Below, in pieces: positions 49,505 to 60,482 of a DNA stretch of 64,000 nucleotides. The first letter of the stretch is position 1; every line of letters begins with the position of its first letter. Under the pieces are notes generated by a model. That model did no database searches. It saw only the letters and a list, made by a program, of their open reading frames with translations, and was not told the DNA's origin. The stretch is from Kluyvera genomosp. 1 (GTDB lineage Bacteria; Pseudomonadota; Gammaproteobacteria; Enterobacterales; Enterobacteriaceae). The translations under genes and the position numbers were made by a program. The stretch covers positions 306,034-370,033 of the forward strand of contig NZ_LGHZ01000004.1 of NCBI RefSeq assembly GCF_001266615.1, given 5' to 3'.

Positions 49505-50949
49505 TTTGCCTCCGTTGCCATCACGTCGAAGACATCTTTACCTAATGAACATTCCGGGCACAGGAAGTTGTCCGGGACTTCACTCCACGGCGTGCCTGGC
49601 TGTACGTCCTGGTTTGGCTCGCCTTTTGCTGGGTCATATACCCATTGGCAAACGCTGCACTGCATGCTTGGACCGAGGTCGGCGGCCGCTGCGGCTGCAC
49701 AGGCGCAGGACTCTTTGGCTGTGTCTACTTTCGCAGTGGCTTCCGGCAGCGGAGCCAGCGCCCACTGGCGGGCGATTTCGCGGCCGTGCTGGCGACACAC
49801 TTCCAGCGCATCAAGATCCGGACGCCATTTGGCTTTCAGGCTCAGGGACATTTCAAAACCGGCATCCTGCAGGCGGGTGGACAGACGGTCTACCGCGCCG
49901 CCGCTCCAGCCGTGGGAACCAAAGGCGCTGGCGCGTTTATTACGGAAGCGCAGGCCGGTCATCTCCTCCACCAGTCCGGCGATTTTCGGCATCATCACGT
50001 TGTTCATGGTCGAGGTGCCGACCAGCACGCCTTTTGAGCGGAATACGTTGGTCAGAATTTCATTTTTATCGCTGCGGGCGACGTTGAAGATTTTTACCGC
50101 CACGTTCGGGTCGACTTCGTTAATGCCCTGAGCAATCGCATCCGCCATCATGCGGGTGTTGTTGGACATAGTGTCGTAGAAGATGGTGATGCGGTCTTCC
50201 TGATAGTCGGCGGCCCATTTCAGGTACAGCTCAACGATCTGAGTTGGGTTTTCACGCCATACCACGCCGTGGGAGGTGGCAATCATATCGACCGGCAGGT
50301 TAAAACCGAGGATTTCGGTGATTTTTGGCGTCACCAGGCGGCTGAACGGCGTCAGGATGTTAGCGTAGTAGCGCTGGCACTGTTCAAACAGTTCTGTCTG
50401 GTCAACTTCGTCGTTGAACAGGCGTTCGTCGCAGTAGTGCTGGCCGAAGGCGTCGTTACTGAACAGCACTGCATCGCCGGTCATGTAGGTCATCATGCTG
50501 TCTGGCCAGTGCAGCATTGGCGTTTCAACGAAGATCAGCTGTTTGCCGTTACCGATATCCAGTGAGTCGCCGGTTTTTACCACATGGAAGTTCCATTCAG
50601 GGTGATGGTGGTGGCCGTTGATGGAGTCAATCGCGTTAGCGGTGCAGTAAATTGGGGTGTCAGGGATCTGCGCCATCAGTTCGGTCAGCGCACCCGCGTG
50701 GTCTTCTTCTGCGTGGTTAATGATGATGTAGTCGATATCAGCGAGGTCGATTTCACCGCGCAGGTTCTGCACGAATTCGCGGCTGAATTTGTGGTCGACG
50801 GTATCGATCAGAACGTTTTTCTCTTCGCGGATAAGGTAGCTGTTGTAGCTGCTGCCACGCAGCGTTTTATATTCTGTGCCGTGGAAATCACGCACTTCCC
50901 AGTCACGTTGGCCAACCCAATGAATGTTATTTTTAACCAGAATAGACAT
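49501..50949 (-). CDS. norV: Anaerobic nitric oxide reductase flavorubredoxin NorV
   Basis: Reduces NO to N2O without oxygen. The 482 residues contain a lactamase-like diiron domain ([12 protein letters not shown] near residue 79; [16 protein letters not shown]), a flavodoxin domain ([25 protein letters not shown]) and a C-terminal rubredoxin ([10 protein letters not shown]...CPECSLGKD). I start at [11 protein letters not shown] (50949), matching E. coli NorV; the extra 11 residues from 50982 lie upstream of the ribosome site. Confidence 0.97.
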   Translation of the reverse strand: MSILVKNNIHWVGQRDWEVRDFHGTEYKTLRGSSYNSYLIREEKNVLIDTVDHKFSREFVQNLRGEIDLADIDYIIINHAEEDHAGALTELMAQIPDTPIYCTANAIDSINGHHHHPEWNFHVVKTGDSLDIGNGKQLIFVETPMLHWPDSMMTYMTGDAVLFSNDAFGQHYCDERLFNDEVDQTELFEQCQRYYANILTPFSRLVTPKITEILGFNLPVDMIATSHGVVWRENPTQIVELYLKWAADYQEDRITIFYDTMSNNTRMMADAIAQGINEVDPNVAVKIFNVARSDKNEILTNVFRSKGVLVGTSTMNNVMMPKIAGLVEEMTGLRFRNKRASAFGSHGWSGGAVDRLSTRLQDAGFEMSLSLKAKWRPDLDALEVCRQHGREIARQWALAPLPEATAKVDTAKESCACAAAAAADLGPSMQCSVCQWVYDPAKGEPNQDVQPGTPWSEVPDNFLCPECSLGKDVFDVMATEAK

Positions 50950-50999
50950 AGCAACCTCAATAATTAATTCAGCGTTTTTCAAAAAAGATGTTTTGCTTA

Positions 51000-51017
51000 T
51001 TGCAGGCTGCGTGCCAA
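51000..51017 (-). promoter_or_regulatory. Sigma-54 promoter of norVW
   Basis: On the minus strand TTGGCACGCAGCCTGCAA, a near-consensus -24/-12 element with 10 nt between GG and GC, 52 nt upstream of norV. Confidence 0.92.
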
Positions 51018-51071
51018 CTTTTTAATTTGTTGATTTATATGTAATTAATAAATAATACTTCTTTATTGTTA

Positions 51072-51127
51072 GTCAAAATGACTATGCTGAATATTGTCAA
51101 TATGACATCATGTGTTGTCAAAATGAC
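51072..51127. promoter_or_regulatory. Three NorR enhancer sites
   Basis: GTCAAAATGAC (51072-51082), GTCAATATGAC (51096-51106) and GTCAAAATGAC (51117-51127) each fit GT-N7-AC. Three such sites between norR and norV are required in E. coli for NO-dependent activation by NorR. Confidence 0.92.
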
Positions 51128-51139
51128 TGTGAGGTTTCC

Positions 51140-52666
51140 ATGAGCTTTTCTGTAGACGTGCTGGCAGGCATCGCCATTGAATTACAACGCGGCGTGGGCC
51201 ATCAGGACAGATTTCAACGTCTGATTACCACGCTACGCCAGGTGCTGGAATGCGATGCGTCGGCGCTGCTACGCTATGACGCGCGGCAGTTTATTCCGCT
51301 GGCGATTGATGGGCTGGCCAAAGACGTGCTTGGCAGGCGCTTTACGCTGGAAGGTCACCCGCGTCTGGAGGCCATCGCCCGTGCTGGTGACGTGGTGCGT
51401 TTTCCCGCCGACAGTGATTTACCCGACCCATACGATGGCCTGATCCCCGGCCAGGAAAGCCTGAAAGTTCACGCTTGCATTGGGCTGCCGCTGTTTGCTG
51501 GACAAAATTTAATTGGCGCGCTGACTCTCGACGGCATGTCGCCAGATCAGTTTGACGTGTTCAGTGATGAAGAGCTGCGGCTGATCGCCGCGCTGGCGGC
51601 GGGGGCGTTAAGCAATGCGCTACTGATTGAACAGCTGGAAAGCCAGAATATGCTGCCCGGCTCGGCGAGCGATTTTGAGCAGGTCAAAGAGACGCAGATG
51701 ATTGGTCTGTCGCCGGGCATGATGCAGCTGAAAAAAGAGATCGAAATTGTTGCGGCCTCGGATCTGAACGTGCTCATCAGCGGTGAAACCGGCACCGGTA
51801 AAGAACTGGTGGCGAAAGCGATTCATGAGGGTTCGCCGCGTGCGGTCAGCCCGCTGGTATACCTGAATTGCGCCGCGCTGCCGGAAAGCGTCGCCGAAAG
51901 CGAGCTATTTGGCCACGTGAAAGGTGCGTTTACCGGCGCTATCAGTAACCGCAGCGGCAAGTTTGAAATGGCGGATAACGGCACGCTGTTCCTTGATGAA
52001 ATCGGCGAGCTGTCGCTGGCGCTGCAGGCCAAGCTGCTGCGCGTTTTGCAATACGGCGATATTCAGCGCGTGGGCGACGATCGCAGCCTGCGTGTGGATG
52101 TGCGGGTGCTGGCCGCCACCAACCGCGACCTGCGTGATGAAGTGCTGGCGGGCAATTTCCGCGCCGACCTGTTCCATCGTCTCAGCGTGTTTCCGCTGTT
52201 TGTGCCGCCGCTGCGCGACCGTGGAGACGATGTGGTGCTACTGGCGGGTTATTTCTGCGAACAGTGTCGGCTGCGTTTAGGATTGTCGCGCGTGGTGCTA
52301 AGTTCTGCCGCGCGGACTCATCTGCAACGCTACGGCTGGCCGGGCAATGTGCGCGAGCTGGAACATGCGGTGCATCGTGCCGTCGTACTGGCGCGGGCGA
52401 CGCGCAGCAGCGGTGACGTGGTGCTGGAAGTACAGCATTTTGCGTTTCAGGAAGGGGCGATGAGTACAGCCGTTGCCGAAGTGCCTGCGTCAGCGTCCAT
52501 CGTTGCCGTCAACAATCTGCGTGAAGCCACTGAGCATTTTCAGCGGGAGATGATCCGCAATGCGCTGGAGACGCATCGACAGAATTGGGCAGCGAGCGCG
52601 CGGGCTTTAGAGACAGACGTCGCCAACCTGCATCGGTTGGCGAAGCGTCTGGGGCTCAAGGATTAA
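51140..52666 (+). CDS. norR: Nitric-oxide-sensing transcriptional activator NorR
   Basis: A 508-residue sigma-54 activator. The N-terminal GAF domain (~1-170) binds NO through a non-heme iron, with conserved ligand-region residues such as Cys in [11 protein letters not shown]. The AAA+ domain has [16 protein letters not shown] and [12 protein letters not shown]; the C-terminal helix-turn-helix is [19 protein letters not shown] use the ATG at 51140; ten upstream codons overlap the third NorR site. Divergent from norVW. Confidence 0.96.
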   Translation: MSFSVDVLAGIAIELQRGVGHQDRFQRLITTLRQVLECDASALLRYDARQFIPLAIDGLAKDVLGRRFTLEGHPRLEAIARAGDVVRFPADSDLPDPYDGLIPGQESLKVHACIGLPLFAGQNLIGALTLDGMSPDQFDVFSDEELRLIAALAAGALSNALLIEQLESQNMLPGSASDFEQVKETQMIGLSPGMMQLKKEIEIVAASDLNVLISGETGTGKELVAKAIHEGSPRAVSPLVYLNCAALPESVAESELFGHVKGAFTGAISNRSGKFEMADNGTLFLDEIGELSLALQAKLLRVLQYGDIQRVGDDRSLRVDVRVLAATNRDLRDEVLAGNFRADLFHRLSVFPLFVPPLRDRGDDVVLLAGYFCEQCRLRLGLSRVVLSSAARTHLQRYGWPGNVRELEHAVHRAVVLARATRSSGDVVLEVQHFAFQEGAMSTAVAEVPASASIVAVNNLREATEHFQREMIRNALETHRQNWAASARALETDVANLHRLAKRLGLKD

Positions 52667-53628
52667 AGGATCCCGGCCTGATAGAAGTTTTGCAGGTTAA
52701 TGGCGCCGACCAGACGGTGGTTTTCATCCACCACCGGAGCGGCGCTGATTTTCAGCTTCATCAGTTGCTCTTTGGCATCAATGGCGCGTGCTTGATCGTT
52801 AAGCGTTACGCCGCCTTTGGTCATTGCCGCGGTGACGATATCAGTCAGCGCGCCGCCACCAACCAACCAGCGGCGCAGGTCACCGTCGGTAAAGATCCCC
52901 TGCACCCGAGACTGGTCGTCACAGACGGCAACCATCCCCATCCCGGTACGGCTCAGCTCCATCATCGCATCCATGATACTGGCGTGGATGGTGACCTGCG
53001 GAATATCGTCGCCCTGACGCATTAGGTGATGTACGCGATTTAACAGACGCGCGCCGAGCGCACCGGCTGGATGTGAACGGGCAAAATCTTCTTCGTTAAA
53101 ACCGCGTGCCTGCATCACGGCGATGGCCAGCGCATCGCCCAGCATCAGCGTGTTGACGGTACTGGAGGTGGGAGCAAGGTGCATCGGGCAGGCTTCGCGT
53201 TCGACGGCGATATCCAGCACCGCGTCGGCCGCCAGCGCCAGCGGAGAGTTGGCTTTGCCGGTCATCGCCAGCAACACCACGGATTTTTCTTTCAGACGAG
53301 GAATAATGTGGTCGAGCTCTTTCGCGCCGCCGGAGTAGGAAATAAATAGCATCACGTCGCGGCTTTCCACCATGCCTAAGTCACCGTGCAGTGCTTCTGC
53401 CGGGTGAACAAAGAAGGCGGGGGTGCCGGTGCTGGCAAAAGTGGCCGCCAGTTTCTTGCCAATATGACCGGATTTGCCCATGCCGGATACGATCAGTTTA
53501 CCTTTGCAGTTCAGTACGGCGTTGGCGGCCTGAACAAAGGTCTCGTCAAGACGGTCGGGTAGGCGGCTTGCTTCCTGTAATTCCAGTAACAGGGCCTTTC
53601 GCCCGGCCTCTAACAAAAAATCACTCAT
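52663..53628 (-). CDS. gutQ: D-arabinose 5-phosphate isomerase GutQ
   Basis: A 321-residue enzyme interconverting ribulose 5-phosphate and arabinose 5-phosphate. A SIS domain ([44 protein letters not shown]) is followed by a CBS pair (~205-321). In E. coli gutQ ends the srlAEBD-gutM-srlR operon; here none of those genes is next to it. The stop overlaps the norR stop by 4 nt (convergent). KdsD is a paralogue, but context fits GutQ. Confidence 0.94.
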   Translation of the reverse strand: MSDFLLEAGRKALLLELQEASRLPDRLDETFVQAANAVLNCKGKLIVSGMGKSGHIGKKLAATFASTGTPAFFVHPAEALHGDLGMVESRDVMLFISYSGGAKELDHIIPRLKEKSVVLLAMTGKANSPLALAADAVLDIAVEREACPMHLAPTSSTVNTLMLGDALAIAVMQARGFNEEDFARSHPAGALGARLLNRVHHLMRQGDDIPQVTIHASIMDAMMELSRTGMGMVAVCDDQSRVQGIFTDGDLRRWLVGGGALTDIVTAAMTKGGVTLNDQARAIDAKEQLMKLKISAAPVVDENHRLVGAINLQNFYQAGIL

Positions 53629-53831
53629 GACTTTCTCCGATAATTAGCGCGTCAAACGGTCCAGTTTTGCGCGGCGATGATAAAGCATTGAACCGTGTCA
53701 GAGTATCGATTGCATCATGGATAGTGTATCTCTGGACTTTTTTTTCCAGTCAGCCCTTCCAGCGCTTCCTTGTGTAGCGGCGGATGCTTTACCATATTTA
53801 ACTCTTGCTGATATTGTTAAATGGAAGTCTC

Positions 53832-54902
53832 ATGTTGAAGCGTCGCGTTCTGGCTTTACTCCCACTGTGTGTCCTGCTCGCTGCCTGTAGCAGCAAGCCG
53901 AAAACGGCTGAATCACCGGCAACTACCTCCGGCGGTTTTCTTCTTGAACCCCAGCATAATGCGTTGATTCCGACTGGTGATTTCGCCAATAACCCGGCGG
54001 CAGAGCAGTTCATCGATAAGATGGTGAGCAAGCACGGATTTGACCGACAGCAGCTGCACGAAATCCTCTCGCAGGCCAAACGTCTGGATTATGTTTTGCG
54101 TCTGATGGACCGACAGGCACCGACCGGCCTGCCGCCAACCGGCCCGAACGGTGCCTGGCTGCGCTATCGCAAACAGTTTATTACCCCGGATAACGTGCAA
54201 AACGGTGTGGCATTCTGGAACCAGCATCAGGCCGCACTGCAGCGCGCTCAGCAGGTTTACGGCGTGCCGCCGGAAATTATCGTTGGGATTATTGGCGTTG
54301 AAACCCGCTGGGGCCGCGTGATGGGCAAAACGCGTATTCTTGACGCACTGGCGACGCTCTCCTTCAACTACCCGCGCCGCGCCGCATACTTCTCCGGCGA
54401 GCTGGAAACCTTCCTGCTGATGGCGCGTGATGAAAAAGATGACCCGCTGGATCTCAAAGGTTCTTTCGCTGGGGCGATGGGTTACGGCCAGTTCATGCCG
54501 TCTTCGTATAAACAGTATGCCGTTGATTTCAACGGCGATGGGCACATCAACCTGTGGGATCCTGAAGATGCTATCGGCAGCGTAGCCAACTACTTCAAAC
54601 AGCACGGCTGGGTGAGCGGCGATACGGTGGCGGTGCAGGCGATGGGCCAGGCTCCAGGGCTGGATAATGGCTTTAAAACCAAATACAGCGTATCACAGCT
54701 GGCAGCGGCGGGCTTAACACCGATGCAGTCGCTGGGTAATCACCAGCAGGCAAGCCTATTGCGTCTGGATGTCGGGACTAGCTACCAATACTGGTACGGT
54801 CTACCAAACTTCTACACCATCACCCGTTATAACCATAGTACTCACTATGCGATGGCTGTCTGGCAGTTGGGGCTGTCGGTCGCACAGGCTCGCGGGCAGT
54901 AA
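53832..54902 (+). CDS. mltB: Membrane-bound lytic murein transglycosylase B
   Basis: A 356-residue lipoprotein that cleaves peptidoglycan to 1,6-anhydro products. Signal with lipobox LLAACSS (Cys near residue 19) anchors it to the outer membrane. The catalytic Glu is in GIIGVETRWGRVMG near residue 153, followed by GAMGYGQFMPSSYKQYAVDFNGDGHINLW. I start at MLKRRVLALLPL (53832); the nine residues before it are not signal-like. gutQ is divergent, with no srl genes between. Confidence 0.95.
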   Translation: MLKRRVLALLPLCVLLAACSSKPKTAESPATTSGGFLLEPQHNALIPTGDFANNPAAEQFIDKMVSKHGFDRQQLHEILSQAKRLDYVLRLMDRQAPTGLPPTGPNGAWLRYRKQFITPDNVQNGVAFWNQHQAALQRAQQVYGVPPEIIVGIIGVETRWGRVMGKTRILDALATLSFNYPRRAAYFSGELETFLLMARDEKDDPLDLKGSFAGAMGYGQFMPSSYKQYAVDFNGDGHINLWDPEDAIGSVANYFKQHGWVSGDTVAVQAMGQAPGLDNGFKTKYSVSQLAAAGLTPMQSLGNHQQASLLRLDVGTSYQYWYGLPNFYTITRYNHSTHYAMAVWQLGLSVAQARGQ

Positions 54903-54992
54903 ATCCTTCCTTCGGCATCTCTCCCGCCGGAGAGGTGCCTGTTACATTTTGCATCATTTCCTACCGTTTACATCTAAGCGCCAATCTCATAT

Positions 54993-55007
54993 TGTTATGT
55001 TATAACA
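54993..55007 (+). promoter_or_regulatory. Zur-type operator
   Basis: TGTTAT-gtt-ATAACA, a perfect 6-bp inverted repeat with 3-nt spacer, matches the core of the gammaproteobacterial Zur box (TGTTATAnTATAACA). It lies 19 nt upstream of the small membrane-peptide gene that opens the ABC operon. Confidence 0.75.
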
Positions 55008-55025
55008 TCAAATAACGAGGCAAAG

Positions 55026-55133
55026 ATGTTCACTTCTGTTTTTATGGCGTCAGCCATGGCGCGGCTGGCGCTGGCCTGCGCATTGCTATTGCTGTTGTGG
55101 CTTGCGGTTTGGTGGGCGGTAGCGCTGCCATGA
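55026..55133 (+). CDS. 35-residue membrane peptide leading the zinc-type ABC operon
   Basis: A small ORF encoding MFTSVFMASAMARLALACAL and ending LLLWLAVWWAVALP, essentially one hydrophobic helix. AACGAGG lies 6-8 nt upstream of the ATG. Its TGA overlaps the ATG of the ATPase gene (ATGA), the pattern of translational coupling. It lies directly behind the Zur box, so its translation probably sets that of the transporter. Not a family I recognise; it could be a leader peptide or a small regulator of the permease. Confidence 0.65.
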   Translation: MFTSVFMASAMARLALACALLLLLWLAVWWAVALP

Positions 55134-55807
55134 TCGAACTGGACAATCTGGTAGCGGGCTATGAAGGCATGGCGATTACGCCATCGCTGAGCGGCACAAT
55201 TCCCAAAGGCAGCATGACGGCGATTGTTGGTCTGAATGGCTGTGGCAAATCCACGTTACTAAAAACGCTGGCCGGTTTTATTCCTCCCGTTAGCGGCGTT
55301 GTTCGCTGGACGCCATCGCGGCCTGTTATCGGCTGGCTGGCGCAGCGTCACTCGCTGGAGTCGCAGTTTCCGCTGACGGTGCTGGACGTGGTGAGCCAGG
55401 GCGCGTGGCCGCGGGTTTCGCTGCTACGAGGCCTGCGCAGTGAGGTGCGTGAACGTATTCATACCGCGCTGGTGAGAGTGGGGCTGGCAGCGCTGGCCAA
55501 AGCGCCGATAGAGGCACTCTCTGGTGGTCAGTTTCAGCGGATGCTTTTCGCTCGCGTGTTGGTACAGCGGGCGCCGTTGGTGATGCTTGATGAGCCTTTC
55601 ACCGGTATCGATGAAGCGACCAGCCATGACCTGATGGGGGTGATTCAGGAGATGCACCGGCAGGGGCAAACGGTGCTGGCGGTGTTGCACGACAATCAAC
55701 GCGTGGCGGATTACTTCCCGGAAACACTGCTGCTGACGCCGAACAATGCCTGCTGGGGGCATACTTCCGATGTTCTCCCAGCCTTTCAAACCGCGAGGTT
55801 GGCATGA
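55130..55807 (+). CDS. Zinc/metal ABC transporter ATP-binding protein
   Basis: A 225-residue ATPase, start MIELDNLVAGYEGM, with Walker A VGLNGCGKSTLL, signature ALSGGQFQR, Walker B LVMLDEPFTGID and switch His in VLHDNQR. It belongs to the manganese/zinc ATPase group (ZnuC/SitB type). I prefer the ATG at 55130 over the GTG at 55097 because it overlaps the leader-peptide stop. Klebsiella is reported to have a second zinc importer, ZniCBA, and this may be it. Confidence 0.9.
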   Translation: MIELDNLVAGYEGMAITPSLSGTIPKGSMTAIVGLNGCGKSTLLKTLAGFIPPVSGVVRWTPSRPVIGWLAQRHSLESQFPLTVLDVVSQGAWPRVSLLRGLRSEVRERIHTALVRVGLAALAKAPIEALSGGQFQRMLFARVLVQRAPLVMLDEPFTGIDEATSHDLMGVIQEMHRQGQTVLAVLHDNQRVADYFPETLLLTPNNACWGHTSDVLPAFQTARLA

Positions 55808-56667
55808 TCTGGCATACCTTTTTTCAACCGTTTATTGAGTTTGGCTTTATGCGCCGTGCACTGGTGGTCTGCCTGGCACTGTCATTAAGTACCACGATCC
55901 TCGGCGTCTTTTTACTGCTACGGCGGATGAGCCTGATGGGCGATGCGCTGTCGCACGCGATATTACCCGGCGTGGCGGTAGGCTATCTGGTGAGCGGGAT
56001 GTCGCTACTGGCGATGACCATTGGCGGGTTTATCGCCGGTATTATCGTTGCGCTGGTTGCGGGATGGGTGAGTCGACGTACACCGCTAAAAGAGGATGCC
56101 AGCTTTGCCGGTTTCTATCTGGGCTCGCTAGCGTTGGGCGTCACGCTGGTTTCACTGCGTGGCTCAAACGTCGATCTCCTGCATCTGCTGTTTGGCTCAA
56201 TTCTGGCGGTGGACAACGATGCTGCGCTGTTTGTGGTCGGCGTCGCGAGCCTGACGCTCATCTGCATTGCGCTGTTTTATCGCGGTTTAGTGAGCGAGGC
56301 TTTCGACAGCGACTGGCTGCAGGTTAATGCTCGCTGGCTACCGGTGGCGCTGCATGGTCTGTTTCTGGCGCTGCTGGTGCTTAATCTGGTGGCAGGATTC
56401 CAGGTGCTCGGCACGTTGATGGCGGTGGGGGTGATGATGCTGCCTGCCATCGCGGCGCGCTGCTGGGCGCGAACGTTGCCCGTCATTCTGCTGTTGGCCG
56501 CTGGCATGGGCAGCGTCTGTGCATGGCTGGGGCTGAGTCTGTCGTGGGCGGCGAATCTGCCCGCAGGACCGTCCATCGTCCTCACCGCCAGCGGCGTCTT
56601 TTTTGTTTCTGTGTTTTTTGGCACGCATAGCCGGTTGACCGTTGGCTGGCGAAAATTAATGGGATGA
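55804..56667 (+). CDS. Zinc/metal ABC transporter permease
   Basis: A 287-residue permease of the ABC-3 (ZnuB/SitC/TroC) family with about eight hydrophobic segments; motifs RRMSLMGDALSHAILPGVAVGYL near residue 40 and LVAGFQVLGTLMAVGVMMLPAIAARCWAR near residue 195 are family hallmarks. The ATG overlaps the ATPase stop by 4 nt. Confidence 0.92.
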   Translation: MIWHTFFQPFIEFGFMRRALVVCLALSLSTTILGVFLLLRRMSLMGDALSHAILPGVAVGYLVSGMSLLAMTIGGFIAGIIVALVAGWVSRRTPLKEDASFAGFYLGSLALGVTLVSLRGSNVDLLHLLFGSILAVDNDAALFVVGVASLTLICIALFYRGLVSEAFDSDWLQVNARWLPVALHGLFLALLVLNLVAGFQVLGTLMAVGVMMLPAIAARCWARTLPVILLLAAGMGSVCAWLGLSLSWAANLPAGPSIVLTASGVFFVSVFFGTHSRLTVGWRKLMG

Positions 56668-56677
56668 GGGAAAAGAG

Positions 56678-57556
56678 ATGAAACGTAGTGGAATTTTTCT
56701 GGCGTTGGCATTAAGCCTTGCCGCACAGGGGGCGATGGCGAAAACGCTTAACGTTGTCAGCAGTTTTTCGGTGTTGGGGGACATGGTGCAACAGGTTGGT
56801 GGTGAACATGTGCATGTGGATACGCTGGTTGGCCCGGACGGCGATCCGCACACCTTTGAACCATCGCCGAAAGATAGCGCACTGCTCAGTAAGGCCGATG
56901 TGGTGGTGGTGAATGGACTGGGGCTGGAAGGATGGTTGGATAGACTTATTAAAGCGTCCGGTTTTAAAGGTGAACTGGTGGTGGCTTCAACCGGCGTGAA
57001 GACCCATACGTTGGATGAAGAGGGGAAAACGGTCACCGATCCACACGCCTGGAACAGTGCGGCAAATGGAGCGCTGTACGCACAGAATATCCTTAATGGA
57101 CTGGTGAAGGCGGACCCGCAGGATAGCGCGGCGCTGAAAGCATCCGGTGAACGCTACATCGGCCAGCTTAATGAAATTGACGGTTGGGCTAAAAAACAGT
57201 TCGACGGTATCCCAGCAGCTAAGCGTAAAGTGTTAACCAGCCACGATGCTTTTGGCTATTTTTCTCATGCCTACGGGGTGACCTTCCTGGCGCCGCAGGG
57301 GCTATCATCGGAAAGCGAAGCTAGCGCCGCGCAGGTGGCCGCACTTATTACGCAAATTAAAGCCGATGGCGTGCACACCTGGTTTATGGAGAACCAGCTC
57401 GATCCGCGTCTGGTGAAGCAAATTGCGACAGCCACGGGCTCTCAGCCAGGCGGTGAACTGTACCCGGAAGCACTATCAAAACCGGGCGGCGTAGCGGATA
57501 GCTATGTGAAGATGCTGCGCCATAATGTGGAGCTGATTGCTGCCAGTATGCGCTAA
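56678..57556 (+). CDS. Zinc-type ABC transporter substrate-binding protein
   Basis: A 292-residue periplasmic cluster A-I binding protein with signal peptide MKRSGIFLALALSLAAQGAMA. Metal-ligand candidates are His in GDPHTFEPS, His in DPHAWNS, His in TSHDAFGYF and the ENQLDPR segment. A His at the third position, where manganese binders have Glu, favours zinc. It lacks the long His-rich loop of ZnuA. ZnuA and the polyspecific YfeA/SitA types are the alternatives. A structured repeat follows the stop. Confidence 0.88.
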   Translation: MKRSGIFLALALSLAAQGAMAKTLNVVSSFSVLGDMVQQVGGEHVHVDTLVGPDGDPHTFEPSPKDSALLSKADVVVVNGLGLEGWLDRLIKASGFKGELVVASTGVKTHTLDEEGKTVTDPHAWNSAANGALYAQNILNGLVKADPQDSAALKASGERYIGQLNEIDGWAKKQFDGIPAAKRKVLTSHDAFGYFSHAYGVTFLAPQGLSSESEASAAQVAALITQIKADGVHTWFMENQLDPRLVKQIATATGSQPGGELYPEALSKPGGVADSYVKMLRHNVELIAASMR

Positions 57557-57562
57557 AGTCAA

Positions 57563-57702
57563 CCGGCCCAATGGGCTAGCACCGTTTATTTAAGCGAAGC
57601 GATTAGGGAAAATGCCGGGATTGGGTCTCCGGAGGGACGCCAAACCTGGTGATCGCCCTGATATCTCATTCTTAAACTCACTGTGTTAGTCCATTGGGCC
57701 GG
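57563..57702 (+). repeat. Dispersed structured repeat, copy 2, inside a terminator-like hairpin
   Basis: The core 57590-57675 (TTAAG to CTTAA, 86 bp) matches 37811-37897. It is enclosed by a 20-nt stem, CCGGCCCAATGGGCTAGCAC (57563-57582) with its partner at 57683-57702, paired throughout if two G-U pairs are counted, and followed by TTTTT. The outer stem is thus a terminator for the zinc operon with the repeat in its loop. Confidence 0.8.
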
Positions 57703-57707
57703 TTTTT

Positions 57708-57941
57708 CTATGGTATGGGCTGCTTTTCCCGCAACGCCTGGACGGTTTTGTTCTGCTTAATCCCCATCACCAGACTGCTCACGCCGAGTAGCGTCTCAAT
57801 ACCTTCAAACAATATGTCAAAGGGGCGAGTGAATAGATGCAGAACGACGGTCAGTAATATGCAAATACCGCAGGCGATTAAAATGCTGCGTAGCCGGATC
57901 GCTTTTTTGAGTTCGTTTGAGTTGAACACTGTATTAACCAT
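57708..57941 (-). CDS. Small predicted membrane protein, 77 residues
   Basis: I do not recognise the family. The sequence MVNTVFNSNELKKAIRLRSI is followed by a clear membrane segment (LIACGICILLTVVLHLF) and a second, weaker hydrophobic stretch (IETLLGVSSLVMGI), ending in a charged tail (KQNKTVQALREKQP). It lies alone between the zinc operon and pncC, on the opposite strand, ending 6 nt from the hairpin at 57563-57702. Coding status is likely but not certain. Confidence 0.6.
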   Translation of the reverse strand: MVNTVFNSNELKKAIRLRSILIACGICILLTVVLHLFTRPFDILFEGIETLLGVSSLVMGIKQNKTVQALREKQPIP

Positions 57942-58140
57942 TCCTGATAACCTCGCTAAGGAGCCTTCCTTGTGTCGCTCGATTGTGCCACCCGCGCGCT
58001 TGGGCAGCTATCCGAAAGCGGGGCTTTCCGCATCTCGATCATTTTCTGAATCCCCCTCGTAAAATTGTTATCCCGTCCCCATATATCCCCTGAAAGTGCT
58101 ATCTTTGATGGCCTCTTTATTTGGCGACTGCGGAGTGATA

Positions 58141-58634
58141 ATGACGGATTCCGAATTAATGCAGCTGAGCGAACAGATTGGCCTGGCGCTTAAGGCGCGC
58201 GGCGCAACGATGACCACAGCAGAGTCCTGCACCGGCGGCTGGATTGCCAAAACAATCACCGATATTGCCGGTAGCTCTGCGTGGTTTGAACGCGGATTTG
58301 TGACCTACAGCAATGAAGCTAAATCGCAGATGATTGGCGTGCGGGAAGTCACGCTTGAGCAACATGGCGCGGTCAGTGAACCGGTGGTGGTGGAGATGGC
58401 GATTGGCGCATTACGCGCAGCCCGTGCTGACTTCGCGGTATCGGTCAGTGGTATTGCCGGGCCTGATGGCGGCAGCGCAGAAAAACCGGTAGGAACCGTA
58501 TGGTTTGGCGTCGCCAGCGCCAACGGACAGGGCGTTACCCAGCGTGAATGTTTCTCCGGTGACCGCGAATCGGTGCGCCGACAGGCAACGGCTTATGCGC
58601 TCAATCTTCTCTGGCAACAATTTCTACAAAACAC

Positions 58635-58638
<4 letters not shown>
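58141..58638 (+). CDS. pncC: Nicotinamide-nucleotide amidohydrolase PncC
   Basis: Deamidates NMN to nicotinate mononucleotide in the pyridine-nucleotide salvage cycle. The 165 residues match E. coli PncC (YgaD) in length and carry TTAESCTGGWIAKTITDIAGSSAWFERGFVTYSN and SVSGIAGPDGGSAEKPVGTVW. I start at MTDSELMQLSEQ (58141). It lies directly upstream of recA, as in other enterobacteria. Confidence 0.95.
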
Positions 58639-59777
<1,139 letters not shown>

Positions 59778-59803
59778 TAACCTCGGAATTCAGAATAAAA
59801 CGA

Positions 59804-59826
59804 AGGGCTGCTTATGCAGCCCTTTT
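59804..59826 (+). terminator. Intrinsic terminator after recA
   Basis: AGGGCTGC-ttat-GCAGCCCT followed by TTTT, 27 nt past the recA stop. Partial read-through would give recX, as in E. coli. Confidence 0.92.
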
Positions 59827-59852
59827 GCATTTATCACTACGGCAGGAAGAGA

Positions 59853-60353
59853 ATGACTGAAAATACCCCGCGCCGTTCTGCCTATGCGCGTCTGTTAGAT
59901 CGCGCTATTCGTATTCTGGCGATGCGCGACCACAGCGAACAGGAACTGCGACGTAAACTGACTGCCCCGGTGATGGGGAAGAATGGTCCAGAGCCCATCG
60001 ACGCACCGCCAGAGGAGGTTGAAAAGGTGGTTGCCTGGTGCTTTGAAAACCGCTATCTCGACGATAGCCGTTTTGTGCAGCAGTTTATGGCCGGACGCAG
60101 CCGCAAAGGATATGGCCCCGCGCGAATCCGTCAGGAACTGGGGCAAAAAGGCATTGCCCGCGAGGCCATTGAGCACGCGATGCGCGAATGCGAGATTGAC
60201 TGGATGCTACTGGCGCGTGACCAGGCGATACGAAAATACGGTGACCCGCTGCCAACCACTTTTCCTGAAAAGGTTAAAATCCAGCGCTTTTTGCTCTACC
60301 GCGGCTATCAGATGGAAGATATCCAGGAAATATGGCGAAATTTTGCTGATTGA
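59853..60353 (+). CDS. recX: RecA regulatory protein RecX
   Basis: A 166-residue inhibitor of RecA filament growth, the same length as E. coli RecX. It is made of three-helix repeats: [45 protein letters not shown] and [25 protein letters not shown]. Start [15 protein letters not shown] at 59853 with GGAAGAG upstream. Lies behind the recA terminator. Confidence 0.95.
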   Translation: MTENTPRRSAYARLLDRAIRILAMRDHSEQELRRKLTAPVMGKNGPEPIDAPPEEVEKVVAWCFENRYLDDSRFVQQFMAGRSRKGYGPARIRQELGQKGIAREAIEHAMRECEIDWMLLARDQAIRKYGDPLPTTFPEKVKIQRFLLYRGYQMEDIQEIWRNFAD

Positions 60354-60482
60354 CTGCACTGGGGATTTTACTTCCCTTTAAAGAAAACTTATCTTATTCC
60401 CACTTTTTCCGTCCGGGGCGGGTTGTTTTTGCAACGACTCGCCTCTGCGACGAATATCCCTTAGCTTGATTTCAGGATAATT

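Noticed and set aside
53735..53760. CTGGA...TCCAG with a T-run, read as a terminator in the gutQ-mltB gap
   Set aside because: The T-run lies in the loop and not after the stem, so it does not form an intrinsic terminator.
55097..55129. GTG start extending the ATPase by 11 residues
   Set aside because: It would start within the small membrane-peptide gene. The ATG at 55130 couples to the peptide's stop and gives the canonical ATPase start.
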